DNA from: Roseinatronobacter sp. S2
Lineage (GTDB): Bacteria > Pseudomonadota > Alphaproteobacteria > Rhodobacterales > Rhodobacteraceae
Direction: 5' to 3'
DNA length: 64,000 nt
NCBI RefSeq assembly: GCF_029581395.1
Contig: NZ_CP121113.1
Coordinates: 2,600,001-2,664,000, forward strand
Shown here: one piece after another, positions 23,631 through 32,606 of the stretch
Numbering within the stretch: position 1 is the stretch's first letter
Layout of the letters: the number at the start of each line of letters is the position of its first letter
Program-made: the position numbers and the translations under genes
Notes under the pieces: model-generated
Databases searched by the model: none
Told to the model about the DNA's origin: nothing
The model's input: the letters and a program-made list of their open reading frames with translations, nothing else

Positions 23631-24986
23631 ATGGAAGTGAACGAAATTCTTGTCGTGGCGATGTTGGTGTCCTTCATCGCACTGATTTTCACAGGAATTC
23701 CCGTCGCATGGGCGCTTGCCGGTGTCTCGATCGGGTTCAGCTTCATCGCGATTTTCGGCTTTGAATGGTTCAACTGGGACACCTATTTTCTGACCGATTT
23801 CCGCATCTTCAGTATCTTTGTGCAACGCATCTGGGGCCAGATGTCCAACTGGATTCTGGTCGCATTGCCGATGTTCATCTATATGGGCCTGATGCTGGAA
23901 CGTTCGGGCGTCACAGAAAAGCTGATGTCGAATTTTGTCCAGCTTTTCGGGCGTTTCCGCGGCGGGCTGGCGCTGGGGGTGGTGCTGATCGGCATCCTTC
24001 TGGCGGCATCAACGGGGATCGTGGGTGCATCTGTTGTGTTGCTGGCGCTGTTGTCCATGCCGATCATGCTGCGACAGGGCTATAACAAGGGCTTTGCGTC
24101 AGGCGTGGTGTGTTCTGCGGGGACACTTGGGATTTTGATTCCGCCCTCGATCATGCTGATCATCATGGCCGACCAGATGTCTGTATCCGTGGGTAACCTG
24201 TTCATGGGCGCCCTGATACCGGGGCTGATGCTGGGTGTGTTCTATATCATCTACATCATGGGTGCCGCGACATTCTTCAAGACGCTGGCCCCCGCACCCA
24301 CCGACTTGCCGCCGGTGACCGCGAAGCTGGTTCTAAGCACATTGCTTGCGGTGCTGCCCCCCTTGCTGCTGATCTTTGCGGTGCTTGGGTCCATCTTCTT
24401 TGGCATCGCCACACCGACCGAAGCATCCGGCGTCGGGGCCTTCGGGGCAACGCTGCTGGCGGCGGCCAACGGGCGCCTGACGCTGACCGTGCTGCGCGAA
24501 GTCGGCATGAAAACCACGCTGACCACGGCCTTCATCTTTGGCATTTTCCTTGGGGCCACCATGTTTGCCGTGGTCATGCGCCAGCTGGGCGGGGATGAGT
24601 TTATCACACAATCGCTGAACTCCCTGCCCTTCGGGCCATCGGGGATTGTCCTGACGATCCTTTTCATCGCCTTTCTTGCGGGGTTCTTTCTGGACTGGCT
24701 GGAAATTTCGCTGATCATGCTGCCGCTGGTGTCACCCGTGGTTGTGTTGCTGGGGTTTGACCAGATCTGGTTCATCGTGCTGTTTGCCGTGGTGCTACAG
24801 ACATCGTTTCTGACGCCGCCAGTGGGGTTTTCATTGTTCTATCTGCGCGGCGTTGCACCGCCCAGCGTGACGATTATTGACATCTACAAAGGCGTCATCC
24901 CGTTTGTGCTGTTGCAGATGCTTGCGGTGCTGATGGTGTTCATCTTCCCGCAACTTGTGCTGTGGCTGCCCGACCGGCTGCTGTAA
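23631..24986 (+). CDS. dctM: TRAP transporter large permease (DctM)
   Basis: A 451-residue protein with about 12 membrane segments. It shows the DctM landmarks VAMLVSFIALIFTGIPVAWALAG, LVALPMFIYMGLMLERSGV, TGIVGASVVLLALLSMPIML, SAGTLGILIPPSIMLIIMAD and TPTEASGVGAFGATLLA. The large permease carries solute with sodium ions after receiving it from DctP. The last part includes TPPVGFSLFYLRGV. It starts 58 bases after dctQ with GGGATGG leader spacing. A GC-rich hairpin at 25018-25041 probably ends the operon. Confidence 0.93.
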   Translation: MEVNEILVVAMLVSFIALIFTGIPVAWALAGVSIGFSFIAIFGFEWFNWDTYFLTDFRIFSIFVQRIWGQMSNWILVALPMFIYMGLMLERSGVTEKLMSNFVQLFGRFRGGLALGVVLIGILLAASTGIVGASVVLLALLSMPIMLRQGYNKGFASGVVCSAGTLGILIPPSIMLIIMADQMSVSVGNLFMGALIPGLMLGVFYIIYIMGAATFFKTLAPAPTDLPPVTAKLVLSTLLAVLPPLLLIFAVLGSIFFGIATPTEASGVGAFGATLLAAANGRLTLTVLREVGMKTTLTTAFIFGIFLGATMFAVVMRQLGGDEFITQSLNSLPFGPSGIVLTILFIAFLAGFFLDWLEISLIMLPLVSPVVVLLGFDQIWFIVLFAVVLQTSFLTPPVGFSLFYLRGVAPPSVTIIDIYKGVIPFVLLQMLAVLMVFIFPQLVLWLPDRLL

Positions 24987-25017
24987 TTCCTGTGCCGCCA
25001 GTTCGCATGGCGTAGCG

Positions 25018-25041
25018 GACCCCGGCCAATGTGCCGGGGTC
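25018..25041 (+). terminator. Hairpin after dctM
   Basis: GACCCCGGC (25018-25026), loop CAATGT and GCCGGGGTC (25033-25041) form a perfect 9-bp stem, 32 bases after the dctM stop. There is no T-run afterwards, so it may be a stabilising hairpin or a Rho-assisted terminator. Confidence 0.6.
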
Positions 25042-25135
25042 TGTGCGCCAATCAGCACAAATGCCGGCAAGTTGGGCTTCCATTTCGCGGCCTGACATGG
25101 CACGACATCGGCAAAACTTTACAAGGGCCTGCACT

Positions 25136-26128
25136 ATGACATCTGCTTATTTTCCTGTCGCCCGCATGCGCCGCTTGCGCCGGACCCGTGCCTTGCGCGA
25201 CATGGTGCAGGAAAACGGGCTGTCCCCACGCGACCTGATCTGGCCGGTCTTCATCCGCGACGGCCACGCAATCGCCGAACCCATTGCCTCCCTCCCCGAG
25301 GTGGAGCGGCTGTCGCTTGACAAGCTGCTGCCCGCGGCCGAGAAAGCCCACAAACTTGGCATTCCCGCGATCTGCCTGTTTCCCTATACAGATCAGTCGC
25401 TGCGCACTGAAACCTGCGAAGAAGCCTGGAACCCCGAAAACCTGACCAACCGCGCGATCCGCATGCTGAAGGCGGAATTTCCCGAATTGATGGTCATGAC
25501 GGACATCGCGCTGGACCCCTATAATGCAAACGGCCATGACGGGTTTGTCGTGAATGGCGAAATCGTCAATGATGAAACCGTTGAAGCGCTGGTCAAGATG
25601 GGGCTGGCGCAGGCAGATGCGGGTGCCGATATCCTTGGCCCCTCTGACATGATGGACGGGCGCATCGGCGCGTTGCGCGACGCACTGGAAGCGCAGGGTC
25701 ACAAGGATGTTGCGATCCTGTCCTATGCGGCAAAATTCGCCAGCGCGTTCTACGGCCCGTTCCGGGATGCCGTGGGCGCGTCAGGGCGACTGGTGGGCGA
25801 CAAGGCGACCTATCAGATCAACCCTGCCAACCGCGAAGAGGCGCTGCGCTGCGTTGCCCGCGATCTGGCGGAAGGCGCGGATATGGTGATGGTCAAGCCC
25901 GGCATGCCCTATCTGGACATTTGCCGCGCGGTCAAGGACCAGTTCGGCCAGCCCACATTCGCCTATCAGGTCTCGGGCGAATACGCGATGCTGATGGCGG
26001 CGGCCCAGAATGGCTGGCTGGACCGCGACAAGGTGATGTTAGAGAGCCTGATGTCGTTCAAGCGCGCGGGCTGCGATGGTGTTCTGACCTATTTTGCCCC
26101 GCGCGTGGCGCAAGCATTGGCGGAATGA
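25136..26128 (+). CDS. hemB: Delta-aminolevulinic acid dehydratase (porphobilinogen synthase)
   Basis: A 330-residue cytoplasmic enzyme that condenses two 5-aminolevulinate molecules to porphobilinogen in haem, cobalamin and bacteriochlorophyll synthesis. The Schiff-base lysines are K200 (SYAAKFASAFYGPFRDA) and K254 (MVMVKPGMPYLDI). The metal region reads DIALDPYNANGHDG (123-136) with aspartates instead of the zinc-binding cysteines, so it is the zinc-independent class known from Rhodobacter. FPYT and SGEYAMLMAAAQNGWLD are further family blocks. ATG 25136 is the start, following the TRAP operon terminator; a longer N-terminus from 25031 lacks a good ribosome site. Confidence 0.96.
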   Translation: MTSAYFPVARMRRLRRTRALRDMVQENGLSPRDLIWPVFIRDGHAIAEPIASLPEVERLSLDKLLPAAEKAHKLGIPAICLFPYTDQSLRTETCEEAWNPENLTNRAIRMLKAEFPELMVMTDIALDPYNANGHDGFVVNGEIVNDETVEALVKMGLAQADAGADILGPSDMMDGRIGALRDALEAQGHKDVAILSYAAKFASAFYGPFRDAVGASGRLVGDKATYQINPANREEALRCVARDLAEGADMVMVKPGMPYLDICRAVKDQFGQPTFAYQVSGEYAMLMAAAQNGWLDRDKVMLESLMSFKRAGCDGVLTYFAPRVAQALAE

Positions 26129-26300
26129 ACCGCAAAAACGCGTGCAACGACAGGCAGGACTGCGCGCATGCGTTTGATTTTGCCTTCAAATGGATGACAA
26201 AGCGCGACATTCCCCTTATCATGTCGCTCACAAAAGGGCGCGGATCAACCGCGCGGTCACAGGCTGCCCTGAAGGGCAAGAACAAAAGGCAAACAGAGCA

Positions 26301-26858
26301 ATGGAACAAATAACCCGTCGAAACATACTTCTTGGGACAGGTGCGACAGCCTTGCTGGCTGCATGCGGCAACCCCATTGGTGGGCAAGGCGCAGACGTAT
26401 TGGATGCCCGCGTTGACACAGCGCGCGATTTCCTGCGCGACACCTACCCGTCGCTGAATGAACTATTCACGAATGCGCGCGGCATTCTGTATATTCCGGT
26501 TGTCACCGAAGCGGGCCTGTTCGTTGGCGGGGCCTATGGTCGCGGTGCATTGCGCATTGACGACATGACGGTTGATTATTATTCGGCCACGCGCGCCAGT
26601 TTCGGGCTGCAAGCGGGTGCGCAACAATATGCACATGCGTTGTTTTTCATGACTGAACAGGCCCTGCAAGATTTCCGCATGTCCGAAGGCTGGGCCGCAA
26701 GCGCCGATTTGCGCTATGCAACCCCCACTCAGGGCGGGTCGATGGGCGCAGAAACCACAACCCAGTTCGCGCCGGTCATTGCCGTGGTGTTTGGCCAATC
26801 CGGCATGTTGGCAGGCGCGTCACTGTCGGGTGTGCGCTATTCGCGCATCATTCCCTGA
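26301..26858 (+). CDS. SYLF/YSC84-domain lipoprotein
   Basis: A 185-residue exported protein. TRRNILLGTGATALLAACGNP gives an N-terminal RR motif and a lipobox (LLAAC), so it is likely a lipoprotein, possibly Tat-type. The remainder, with ILYIPVVTEAGLFVGGAYGRG, ATRASFGLQAGAQQYAHALFFMT and APVIAVVFGQSGMLAGASLSG, matches the SYLF (YSC84) domain, a lipid-binding fold known from eukaryotic endocytic proteins and bacterial homologues. A role in outer-membrane lipid handling is suggested but not proven. The 172 bases upstream, after hemB, carry no clear gene. Confidence 0.85.
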   Translation: MEQITRRNILLGTGATALLAACGNPIGGQGADVLDARVDTARDFLRDTYPSLNELFTNARGILYIPVVTEAGLFVGGAYGRGALRIDDMTVDYYSATRASFGLQAGAQQYAHALFFMTEQALQDFRMSEGWAASADLRYATPTQGGSMGAETTTQFAPVIAVVFGQSGMLAGASLSGVRYSRIIP

Positions 26859-26908
26859 TCGCAGCACAAAGCGGGCCTTGGCGCTGATGCTGCGCTGGGG
26901 CCTTCGCA

Positions 26909-26943
26909 TATGCCCGTTCGGGCATAGGCGCGTCCCACGCGCC
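26909..26943 (+). terminator. Tandem hairpins after the SYLF lipoprotein gene
   Basis: Hairpin 1 is TATGCCC-GTTC-GGGCATA (26909-26926). Hairpin 2, immediately following, is GGCGCG-TCCCA-CGCGCC (26927-26943). They lie about 50 bases after the stop in the convergent spacer with fabD. Without a T-run they may act as Rho-linked or bidirectional terminators. Confidence 0.5.
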
Positions 26944-27010
26944 GCTGTTCATTCAGACCAGATGTTCAGACAAAGCGGCCGCGCCCTGCGTGTATGGGCT
27001 TTTGCCTGAA

Positions 27011-27027
27011 ACCGGGTTTGGCCCGGT
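27011..27027 (-). terminator. Hairpin at the fabD stop
   Basis: The stem ACCGGG-TTTGG-CCCGGT (27011-27027) begins at the fabD stop codon on the minus strand. Only a short T-run follows, so its strength as a terminator is unclear. Confidence 0.4.
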
Positions 27028-27959
27028 CACGGCGTGCGCAGCGATGCCATATCTTCGGGCGTGCCGAAATTGCGGGTCTCCGCGCCCTTGGCGATACGCT
27101 TGATCATGCCCGACAGCGCTTTTCCTGCACCGATTTCCCAGAACTCGGCCACACCTTGATCCGCCATCCAGGCGACCGACTCGCGCCAGCGGACAGACCC
27201 TGTGACCTGCGCAATCAACAGTTTGCGGATGTCTTCGGGGTCACTGACCGCTTGGGCACGAACATTCGCAACCAGCGCCACCTTGGGCGCTTGCAGTGCG
27301 ACATCGGCCAGCGCGTCCGCCATACGATCTGCGGCAGGCTGCATCAGCGTACAGTGAAACGGGGCAGAGACTGGCAACAACATGGCACGACGTGCGCCGC
27401 GCGCTTTCGCAATGTCAACCGCACGTTCGACCGCGTCCTTATGGCCTGACACCACAACCTGCGCGGGGTCATTGTCATTTGCTGCCTGACAGACCTGGCC
27501 TTGCGCCGCTTCGGCGGCCACGTCGGTGACAGTTGCAAAATCCAGCCCCAGAAGCGCGGCCATAGCACCCTGACCCACCGGAACCGCCGCCTGCATGGCC
27601 TGCCCGCGAATGCGCAACAGCCGCGCTGCATCGGCTATCGTCAAGGCCCCGCTGGCCGCCAGCGCGGAATATTCGCCCAGCGAATGCCCCGCAACGAAGG
27701 ACGCATCGGTAATGGCAACCCCCTCAGCTTCCATCGCGCGCAGGGCCGCAAGGGATGTGGCCATCAGGGCGGGCTGGGCATTTGCCGTCAGTGTCAGATC
27801 GGCAATATCGCCGTCCCAGATCAGGCTGGACAGCTTTTCGCCCAGCGCCTCATCCACTTCCTGAAACACGGCCATCGCCGCCGGATAGGCCGCAGCCAAT
27901 GCCTGCCCCATACCAATGGTCTGGGCACCCTGCCCCGGAAAAACGAATGCGCGGCTCAT
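27027..27959 (-). CDS. fabD: Malonyl-CoA:ACP transacylase
   Basis: A 310-residue cytoplasmic enzyme that moves malonyl from CoA to acyl-carrier protein, starting fatty-acid elongation. It has FVFPGQGAQTIGMGQ at the start, the catalytic serine in GHSLGEYSAL (S93), Arg in ARLLRIRGQAMQ and histidine in SAPFHCTLM (near 200). This is full family length. ATG 27959 follows a GAGGAGAG-like site. The neighbours are unrelated: the TauE/SafE gene is upstream on the same strand with a 153-base GC-rich gap. The rest of the fab cluster is not in the window. Confidence 0.96.
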   Translation of the reverse strand: MSRAFVFPGQGAQTIGMGQALAAAYPAAMAVFQEVDEALGEKLSSLIWDGDIADLTLTANAQPALMATSLAALRAMEAEGVAITDASFVAGHSLGEYSALAASGALTIADAARLLRIRGQAMQAAVPVGQGAMAALLGLDFATVTDVAAEAAQGQVCQAANDNDPAQVVVSGHKDAVERAVDIAKARGARRAMLLPVSAPFHCTLMQPAADRMADALADVALQAPKVALVANVRAQAVSDPEDIRKLLIAQVTGSVRWRESVAWMADQGVAEFWEIGAGKALSGMIKRIAKGAETRNFGTPEDMASLRTP

Positions 27960-28112
27960 ATGGCTCTCCTCGATCACAAACTGCGCCAGACATGCCGCAA
28001 TCCCATCCGTTGCGCAAGCATGGCCAGTTTCATCTTGGCAAAAATACTCTCGGGGGGGCGCGGCCCGCGCAGGGCCGCGGGGGGGCAGACGGCCCCCCAT
28101 TGCTGCGCGCGA

Positions 28113-28934
28113 CTAAAAGCCCAGCGCCTTGCGCAGCATGTTCAGCGCCATCAGAATGATGAACACTGCGAAAACCAGTTTCAACGGTTTGGGGTCCATG
28201 GCATGGGCCAGTCTGGCGCCCAAAGGGGCCGTCATCGTCGTCATGATCACGACAATCGCGAAGGCGGGCACGTTGACCGCGCCTATGGTCAGCGGCGGTG
28301 CATCCGCAATCGGCACAAACAGGAACGACAGCACCGATGGCACCGCAATCAAGATGCCGAAACCGGCAGCCGTCGCAACCGCGCGATGAATGGGCACACC
28401 ATACAGCGTCATCAGCGGCACCCCGAACGACCCGCCGCCAATGCCCATAAGCACCGATAAAAACCCGATGGTGCTGGAAATGGCGCCCTTCAGGGGGCCG
28501 GTCGGCATGCGGTCGGCCAGCCGGAAATCGGCGCGACCAAACGCAAACCACAGCCCGATCAGCACACCCAGCACACCGAATATGCCCTGCAACACCACCG
28601 AACGCAGCATCGCAGCCGTCAGCACGCCGAAAATGGCACCAATCGCGATGCCCAGCGCCCACCCCCGCAAAATGGGCCATTCCACAGCGCCGCGCTTATG
28701 GTGGCTTTGGACCGACCGCGCAGATGTGACAATGATCGTGGCAAGCGATGTCGCCAGACACACCTGCATCACCTGCGCACCACCATAGCCCAGCGCGGTG
28801 AACAGATAGAAAAACGCGGGCACCAGAACGATACCGCCGCCAACCCCCAGCAGCCCCGCGACAACCCCCGCAAGCGCGCCAATCACAACCAGCAGCGCCG
28901 TCAACTGTGCCAGCAGCACAGGGTCGGCAATCAT
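28113..28934 (-). CDS. TauE/SafE-family sulfite/sulfoacetate exporter-like permease
   Basis: A 273-residue inner-membrane protein with about eight helices. It has the two repeated glycine-rich motifs of the family, GVVAGLLGVGGGIVLVPAFF and GFLSVLMGIGGGSFGVPLM. Members export sulfite, sulfoacetate or other sulfonates, and some import organic acids. ATG 28934 overlaps the sufE stop by 4 bases, so translation is coupled to an Fe-S sulfur-acceptor gene. That pairing suggests a sulfur-related substrate, but it is inference. Confidence 0.87.
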   Translation of the reverse strand: MIADPVLLAQLTALLVVIGALAGVVAGLLGVGGGIVLVPAFFYLFTALGYGGAQVMQVCLATSLATIIVTSARSVQSHHKRGAVEWPILRGWALGIAIGAIFGVLTAAMLRSVVLQGIFGVLGVLIGLWFAFGRADFRLADRMPTGPLKGAISSTIGFLSVLMGIGGGSFGVPLMTLYGVPIHRAVATAAGFGILIAVPSVLSFLFVPIADAPPLTIGAVNVPAFAIVVIMTTMTAPLGARLAHAMDPKPLKLVFAVFIILMALNMLRKALGF

Positions 28935-29356
28935 CCTGCCACCTCGGTGGCGACCGCGCGAATGCGCCCCACCATGGCGCGCACCCCGTTAGATCGCTGC
29001 GACGACAAATGCTCATCCAGCCCCAGCCGCGCCAGTTCCGCCTGTGCATCTATCTTCAGAACATCCGACACGGTTTGGCCCGCATAAAGCGCGTGCAGCA
29101 CCGCGATCAGACCGCGCACGATCATCGCGTCGCTGTCACCCAGAAAATCGAATTTTGCCTGTGGCCCCTCGCCCTCCAGCATGGGTTGAATCCAGACCTG
29201 ACTGGCGCACCCTTCGACGCGGGTTCCGGGCGTTTTCAACGCATCATCAAGGGCGGGCATGGCGCGGCCAAGGTCGATCACATGGCGATAGCGATCTTCC
29301 CAATCGTCCAGAAAATCAAATGTCTCGGCGATATCTTCGAATGCGGGGCTTGCCAT
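28931..29356 (-). CDS. sufE: Fe-S cluster assembly sulfur acceptor SufE
   Basis: A 141-residue cytoplasmic protein. The sulfur-accepting cysteine is C50 in TRVEGCASQVW, with IAETFDFLDDWEDRYRHVIDLGR at the start and LSSQRSNGVRAMVGRIR at the end, all SufE-family blocks. SufE takes persulfide sulfur from the SufS cysteine desulfurase. It is first in a two-gene unit with the TauE/SafE-like permease, and the rest of the suf operon is elsewhere, except for the SufA/SufT-type genes at 45492-46813. Confidence 0.93.
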   Translation of the reverse strand: MASPAFEDIAETFDFLDDWEDRYRHVIDLGRAMPALDDALKTPGTRVEGCASQVWIQPMLEGEGPQAKFDFLGDSDAMIVRGLIAVLHALYAGQTVSDVLKIDAQAELARLGLDEHLSSQRSNGVRAMVGRIRAVATEVAG

Positions 29357-29552
29357 GGATGGCCTCTTGGCTGGAACTGGCCTCAGACCTAAGGTGCAAG
29401 ACCGCCAAGGTCCAGCCTGATCGGGCATATAATTTCCCTCATGCCCCCTTTGCCTTGCGCGCTTTGGTTCAGGAGCACTTTTCAAAGCGTATGAATTAGG
29501 CTAACCCGTAGGAAAGCCCTGCAAAGCACAGTAATTGTCAAAAGGACCAGTC

Positions 29553-30020
29553 ATGCAAAAGCCCCTTCTTGCGTCGCTTGTTTTGGTACTGGTCCTGTCG
29601 GCCTGCGGGACGATGCGCGAGTCGCGATTGAACCCGCGCAACTGGTTTGGAAGCCAATCAACCGAAACCCTTGCACCTGCCAGCGGCTGGGGCACGACAG
29701 TGGACCGGCGCGCGCTGGTGCCTGTGGTCAGCGATGTCGAAGTGCTGCGCACGCCCGAAGGGGCCGTTGTGCACGCAACCGGCATAACCGGAATCCAAGG
29801 CTGGTGGGATGTCGAATTGCGCGCGGTCAATGACGAACGCCCCATAGACGGCGCGCTGATTTATGAATTCGTTTTGGCAAGCCCCATGTCCGCCAGCGGG
29901 ACCGGGTCAGAAGCCTCTCGGACAGTGACAGCGGGCGTCAAGCTGTCGAACAGGCGCCTTGAAGGTGTGCGGCGGATCGTGGTGCGCGGCGCGCAAAACC
30001 AGCGCGAAGTCCGGCGCTAA
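29553..30020 (+). CDS. Small lipoprotein of unknown function
   Basis: A 155-residue exported protein. The signal peptide ends in LVLSACGT, so Cys18 would be lipidated. The mature part contains NPRNWFGSQ, RALVPVVSDVEVLRTPEGAVVHATG, GWWDVELRAVN and VRRIVVRGAQNQREVRR, which look like a beta-rich domain conserved in Rhodobacterales lipoproteins, but I do not recognise a named family. ATG 29553 follows AAGGACC. The gene lies between sufE (divergent) and rnd (convergent). Confidence 0.75.
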   Translation: MQKPLLASLVLVLVLSACGTMRESRLNPRNWFGSQSTETLAPASGWGTTVDRRALVPVVSDVEVLRTPEGAVVHATGITGIQGWWDVELRAVNDERPIDGALIYEFVLASPMSASGTGSEASRTVTAGVKLSNRRLEGVRRIVVRGAQNQREVRR

Positions 30021-30079
30021 GGTAATTTCAGAAACAGTTGACAGGCTTTTTCGCTTCGAAATTGATGTGAAATCAACAA

Positions 30080-30125
30080 GCTACAGCATTTCCTGTGATC
30101 AGATTAAATTCCGAAACGCTGTAGC
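30080..30125. repeat. Long imperfect inverted repeat before the rnd stop
   Basis: GCTACAGCATTT (30080-30091) and AAACGCTGTAGC (30114-30125) form 12-bp arms with one mismatch around a 22-base loop containing GATCAG. It lies in the 125-base spacer between the convergent lipoprotein and rnd genes. It may be a bidirectional terminator or a short palindromic repeat element; I found no second copy in the window. Confidence 0.55.
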
Positions 30126-30145
30126 GCGGTGGGCGCGCTTGGGTG

Positions 30146-31312
30146 TCACAACTCGAACACGTCGACCTTGTCCCCCTTGACAGCAAGTCCCACCTCGCCA
30201 CTGCAAAGCCGCAGCGCATCGGTTCCAAACACTTCCGCCCGCCACCCGACCAGCGCCGGAATGTCGCGAAACCCCGCCGCCAGCGCATCCAGATCAGACG
30301 CGGATGCAATCAGTTTGGCGGCAACATCGGTGCTGTCGGCTTTCGCCTTCAGCAGCACCCGCAGCAAATCGGCCAGTGCCGGATTAACCTGCATGTTTTC
30401 GCGCACGGCCAGCGCTTGTGGCAAATCCTCGGGGTTGCAGGCCATACCGCGCGCGACCGCCTCCAGAATGCCCTTTGCAATGTCGCCTTTGCGCGCCTCT
30501 CGCATCAGCAATCGCGTGCGCCCCAGATCATCAGGGACCGTCGGCTTGACAGAGGCCAACTCCAGCAGCGCATCATCCTTGAACACCCGCGAACGCGGCA
30601 CATTGCGCCCCTGCGCATATGCTTCACGAAAGCTTGCCAATTCCCGCACGATTGCCAGAAAACGCCCCGAATCATTTCGGGTGCGCACACGCTGCCACGC
30701 TTCATGCGGGCGCTGGATATAGGTTTCGGGGTCAGAAAGTGTCTGCAATTCTTCCGCCACCCATGGGCCACGCCCCGTGGCCTGCAACTTCTCCGCCAGT
30801 TTTTCATACACCACACGAAGATGCGTCACATCTGCCAGCGCATATTTTAACTGCGCGTCCGAAAGCGGGCGGCGCGACCAGTCTGTGAAACGCGATGTCT
30901 TGTCGACCTGCCCTTTGGCCAGTTTGCGCACCAGTGTTTCATAGCCCACCTGATCGCCAAACCCGCACACCATCGCCGCAACCTGCGTGTCAAACAACGG
31001 TGTGGGCAGCACGCCCCCATCAATATAAAAGATCTCCAGATCCTGACGGGCGGCATGCAGCACCTTGACCGTGCTTTCATCGCGCAATAGCTCGTAAAAC
31101 GGCTCCAGCGACAGCCCGTCTGAAAGCGGGTCGATCAAAACCGCAGGGCCGGATGCCGGGCCGTCCGGCCCCGGCAGGGCCATTTGCAGCAGGCACAGCT
31201 GCGCATAATAGGTGCGTTCACGCAGGAATTCGGTATCGACCGTCACATATGGTGCTGCGCGCGCCGCCGCGCAGAATTCGGCAAGCGCCGTCGTCGTTGT
31301 AATAAGCTGCAT
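30146..31312 (-). CDS. rnd: Ribonuclease D
   Basis: A 388-residue 3'-5' exoribonuclease that trims tRNA precursors. The DEDD active site starts with D26 and E28 in YVTVDTEFLRERTYY, continues with VLHAARQDLEIFY and ends with a Y-type motif in LKYALADVTHLRVVY. C-terminal HRDC repeats follow (about 210-370, for example AQGRNVPRSRVFKDD). The length is normal. Its 5' end is 150 bases from tRNA-Pro, which reads in the other direction. Confidence 0.95.
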   Translation of the reverse strand: MQLITTTTALAEFCAAARAAPYVTVDTEFLRERTYYAQLCLLQMALPGPDGPASGPAVLIDPLSDGLSLEPFYELLRDESTVKVLHAARQDLEIFYIDGGVLPTPLFDTQVAAMVCGFGDQVGYETLVRKLAKGQVDKTSRFTDWSRRPLSDAQLKYALADVTHLRVVYEKLAEKLQATGRGPWVAEELQTLSDPETYIQRPHEAWQRVRTRNDSGRFLAIVRELASFREAYAQGRNVPRSRVFKDDALLELASVKPTVPDDLGRTRLLMREARKGDIAKGILEAVARGMACNPEDLPQALAVRENMQVNPALADLLRVLLKAKADSTDVAAKLIASASDLDALAAGFRDIPALVGWRAEVFGTDALRLCSGEVGLAVKGDKVDVFEL

Positions 31313-31461
31313 ATGCCTGCCACATCTGGTTTTTCTACATCATTCATAGGCAAAAAGCTGTGCCTTGGAAAGCCCTTGGACACGCGCCAGCCGGCCATGC
31401 ATTTTCCCCTGCCGCGCCCCTTGTCAAAACGCCTGGCCGACCGTATACGCGGGCCATCGGT

Positions 31462-31538
31462 CGGAGTGTAGCTCAGCCTGGTAGAGCACTGTCTTCGGGA
31501 GGCAGGGGCCGGAGGTTCGAATCCTCTCACTCCGACCA
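31462..31538 (+). tRNA. tRNA-Pro (CGG)
   Basis: A 77-base cloverleaf with acceptor arms CGGAGTG/CACTCCG, D-arm GCTC/GAGC, anticodon arm CTGTC/GGCAG with loop TTCGGGA (anticodon CGG), T-arm GGAGG-TTCGAAT-CCTCT and an encoded 3' end ACCA. It decodes CCG proline codons. No attachment-site duplication of its 3' end was noticed nearby. Confidence 0.97.
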
Positions 31539-31540
31539 AT

Positions 31541-32606
31541 GATATCAATTACTTGCACAAATTTGCCAACTGCCCTGACCCAGTTACGTCCCTGATACGG
31601 ACTGAAATTTGGGGCCTGCACGAGAACTGACATCATGAAACAGGGCTTACAGCTTCATGTACCAGTATTTCACCCGCGCATGAAACGCAGCAACTCCACG
31701 CGCCTGACCAACCGCACAGCACTTAACAAGCAAGTGAAAGAAAATAGGATCGGCGATTGCGTTCAGTGTTGGCAGGCCCGTTCGTCAAACGTCACCTCGC
31801 GCCTGACCGCTTTAACAAGCTTTCATCAGGCAATGAGTATCGGCAAATATATAGCGGTTTTTGTCAACGGAATTGTCCGCGGCTTCATGCGACGTCTCTG
31901 ACTTCAGGGCCAGTGATATCTTCTTCACGGAACAGCCGAACGGATCCGACGGGTTGCCGGTTGCGGTTTTTGGTTGTCCGGTGTCAGGGGGCTGCGCCCG
32001 CGCATTTACATAGAGCCTGGCGAGCGTTGGCTTGGGCGCACCCGGCGTGGCGCGCATGTGGTGCAATGCCGCGGCCGTAGGTTGTGACCGCCGCCCCAGG
32101 GACAAGCGGACCCGTTGCGCCAGCGCTAGAACAGATGATGCATGACGGCGCAAAATTTCAACCGCGACATGAAAATCGCATTCACGAATCCCGCTTCTGC
32201 TGTGATTCAAGACTGCGTCTCGTGGTGGGACAGGTTGCGCCCCCAGTCTGTGATGAATCGCGCGCTGAGTGTGTCTCGGAAAAGGCATGGCCATTGTCGT
32301 CCCTCCTTCAGGTAGCTGCAGAACTCCACCTGGCGCGACGGATTTGCGCACTCTGGTGCTGGCGCGCAAAGCAGCGCAGTCATGTCACAAGGCTCAGACA
32401 CCATCCCCCCCGTCGGCAACCTCGGCCAAGGTCGCTGACGGAAGGGCAGCATAGCAACGTGGAGCGACAGAAAGCTCAGGATTTGCAGTATAGTCGGATC
32501 CAACAGCCCTTCTCTCGAATAACCCATCGCCAAAAATCATGTCAGCTTTGGGAACGGGCATGGCCAAACACGTCCTTTCCATCAAACACCAGCCAGAGAT
32601 CATCCG
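31541..32606. other. Kilobase without a recognisable gene
   Basis: No open frame here shows a family motif. Several short frames overlap on both strands, and composition looks mixed with runs of C and irregular codon use. The stretch lies between tRNA-Pro and the MCP gene at 32607-34817 and looks like decayed or foreign DNA beside a tRNA, but no integrase, transposase or direct repeat was seen. Confidence 0.5.

Noticed and set aside
31462..31538. Attachment site at tRNA-Pro
   Set aside because: No duplicate of the tRNA 3' end was found within the following kilobases and no integrase gene is present.
31635..31901. A short frame starting MKQGLQLHV, like the N-terminus of sigma-54
   Set aside because: Only the first nine residues resemble it, and the rest has no glutamine-rich region or sigma-54 motif.
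31812..32369. A 185-residue minus-strand frame in the decayed region
   Set aside because: No family motif, no good ribosome site, irregular residue make-up, and it overlaps other random frames.
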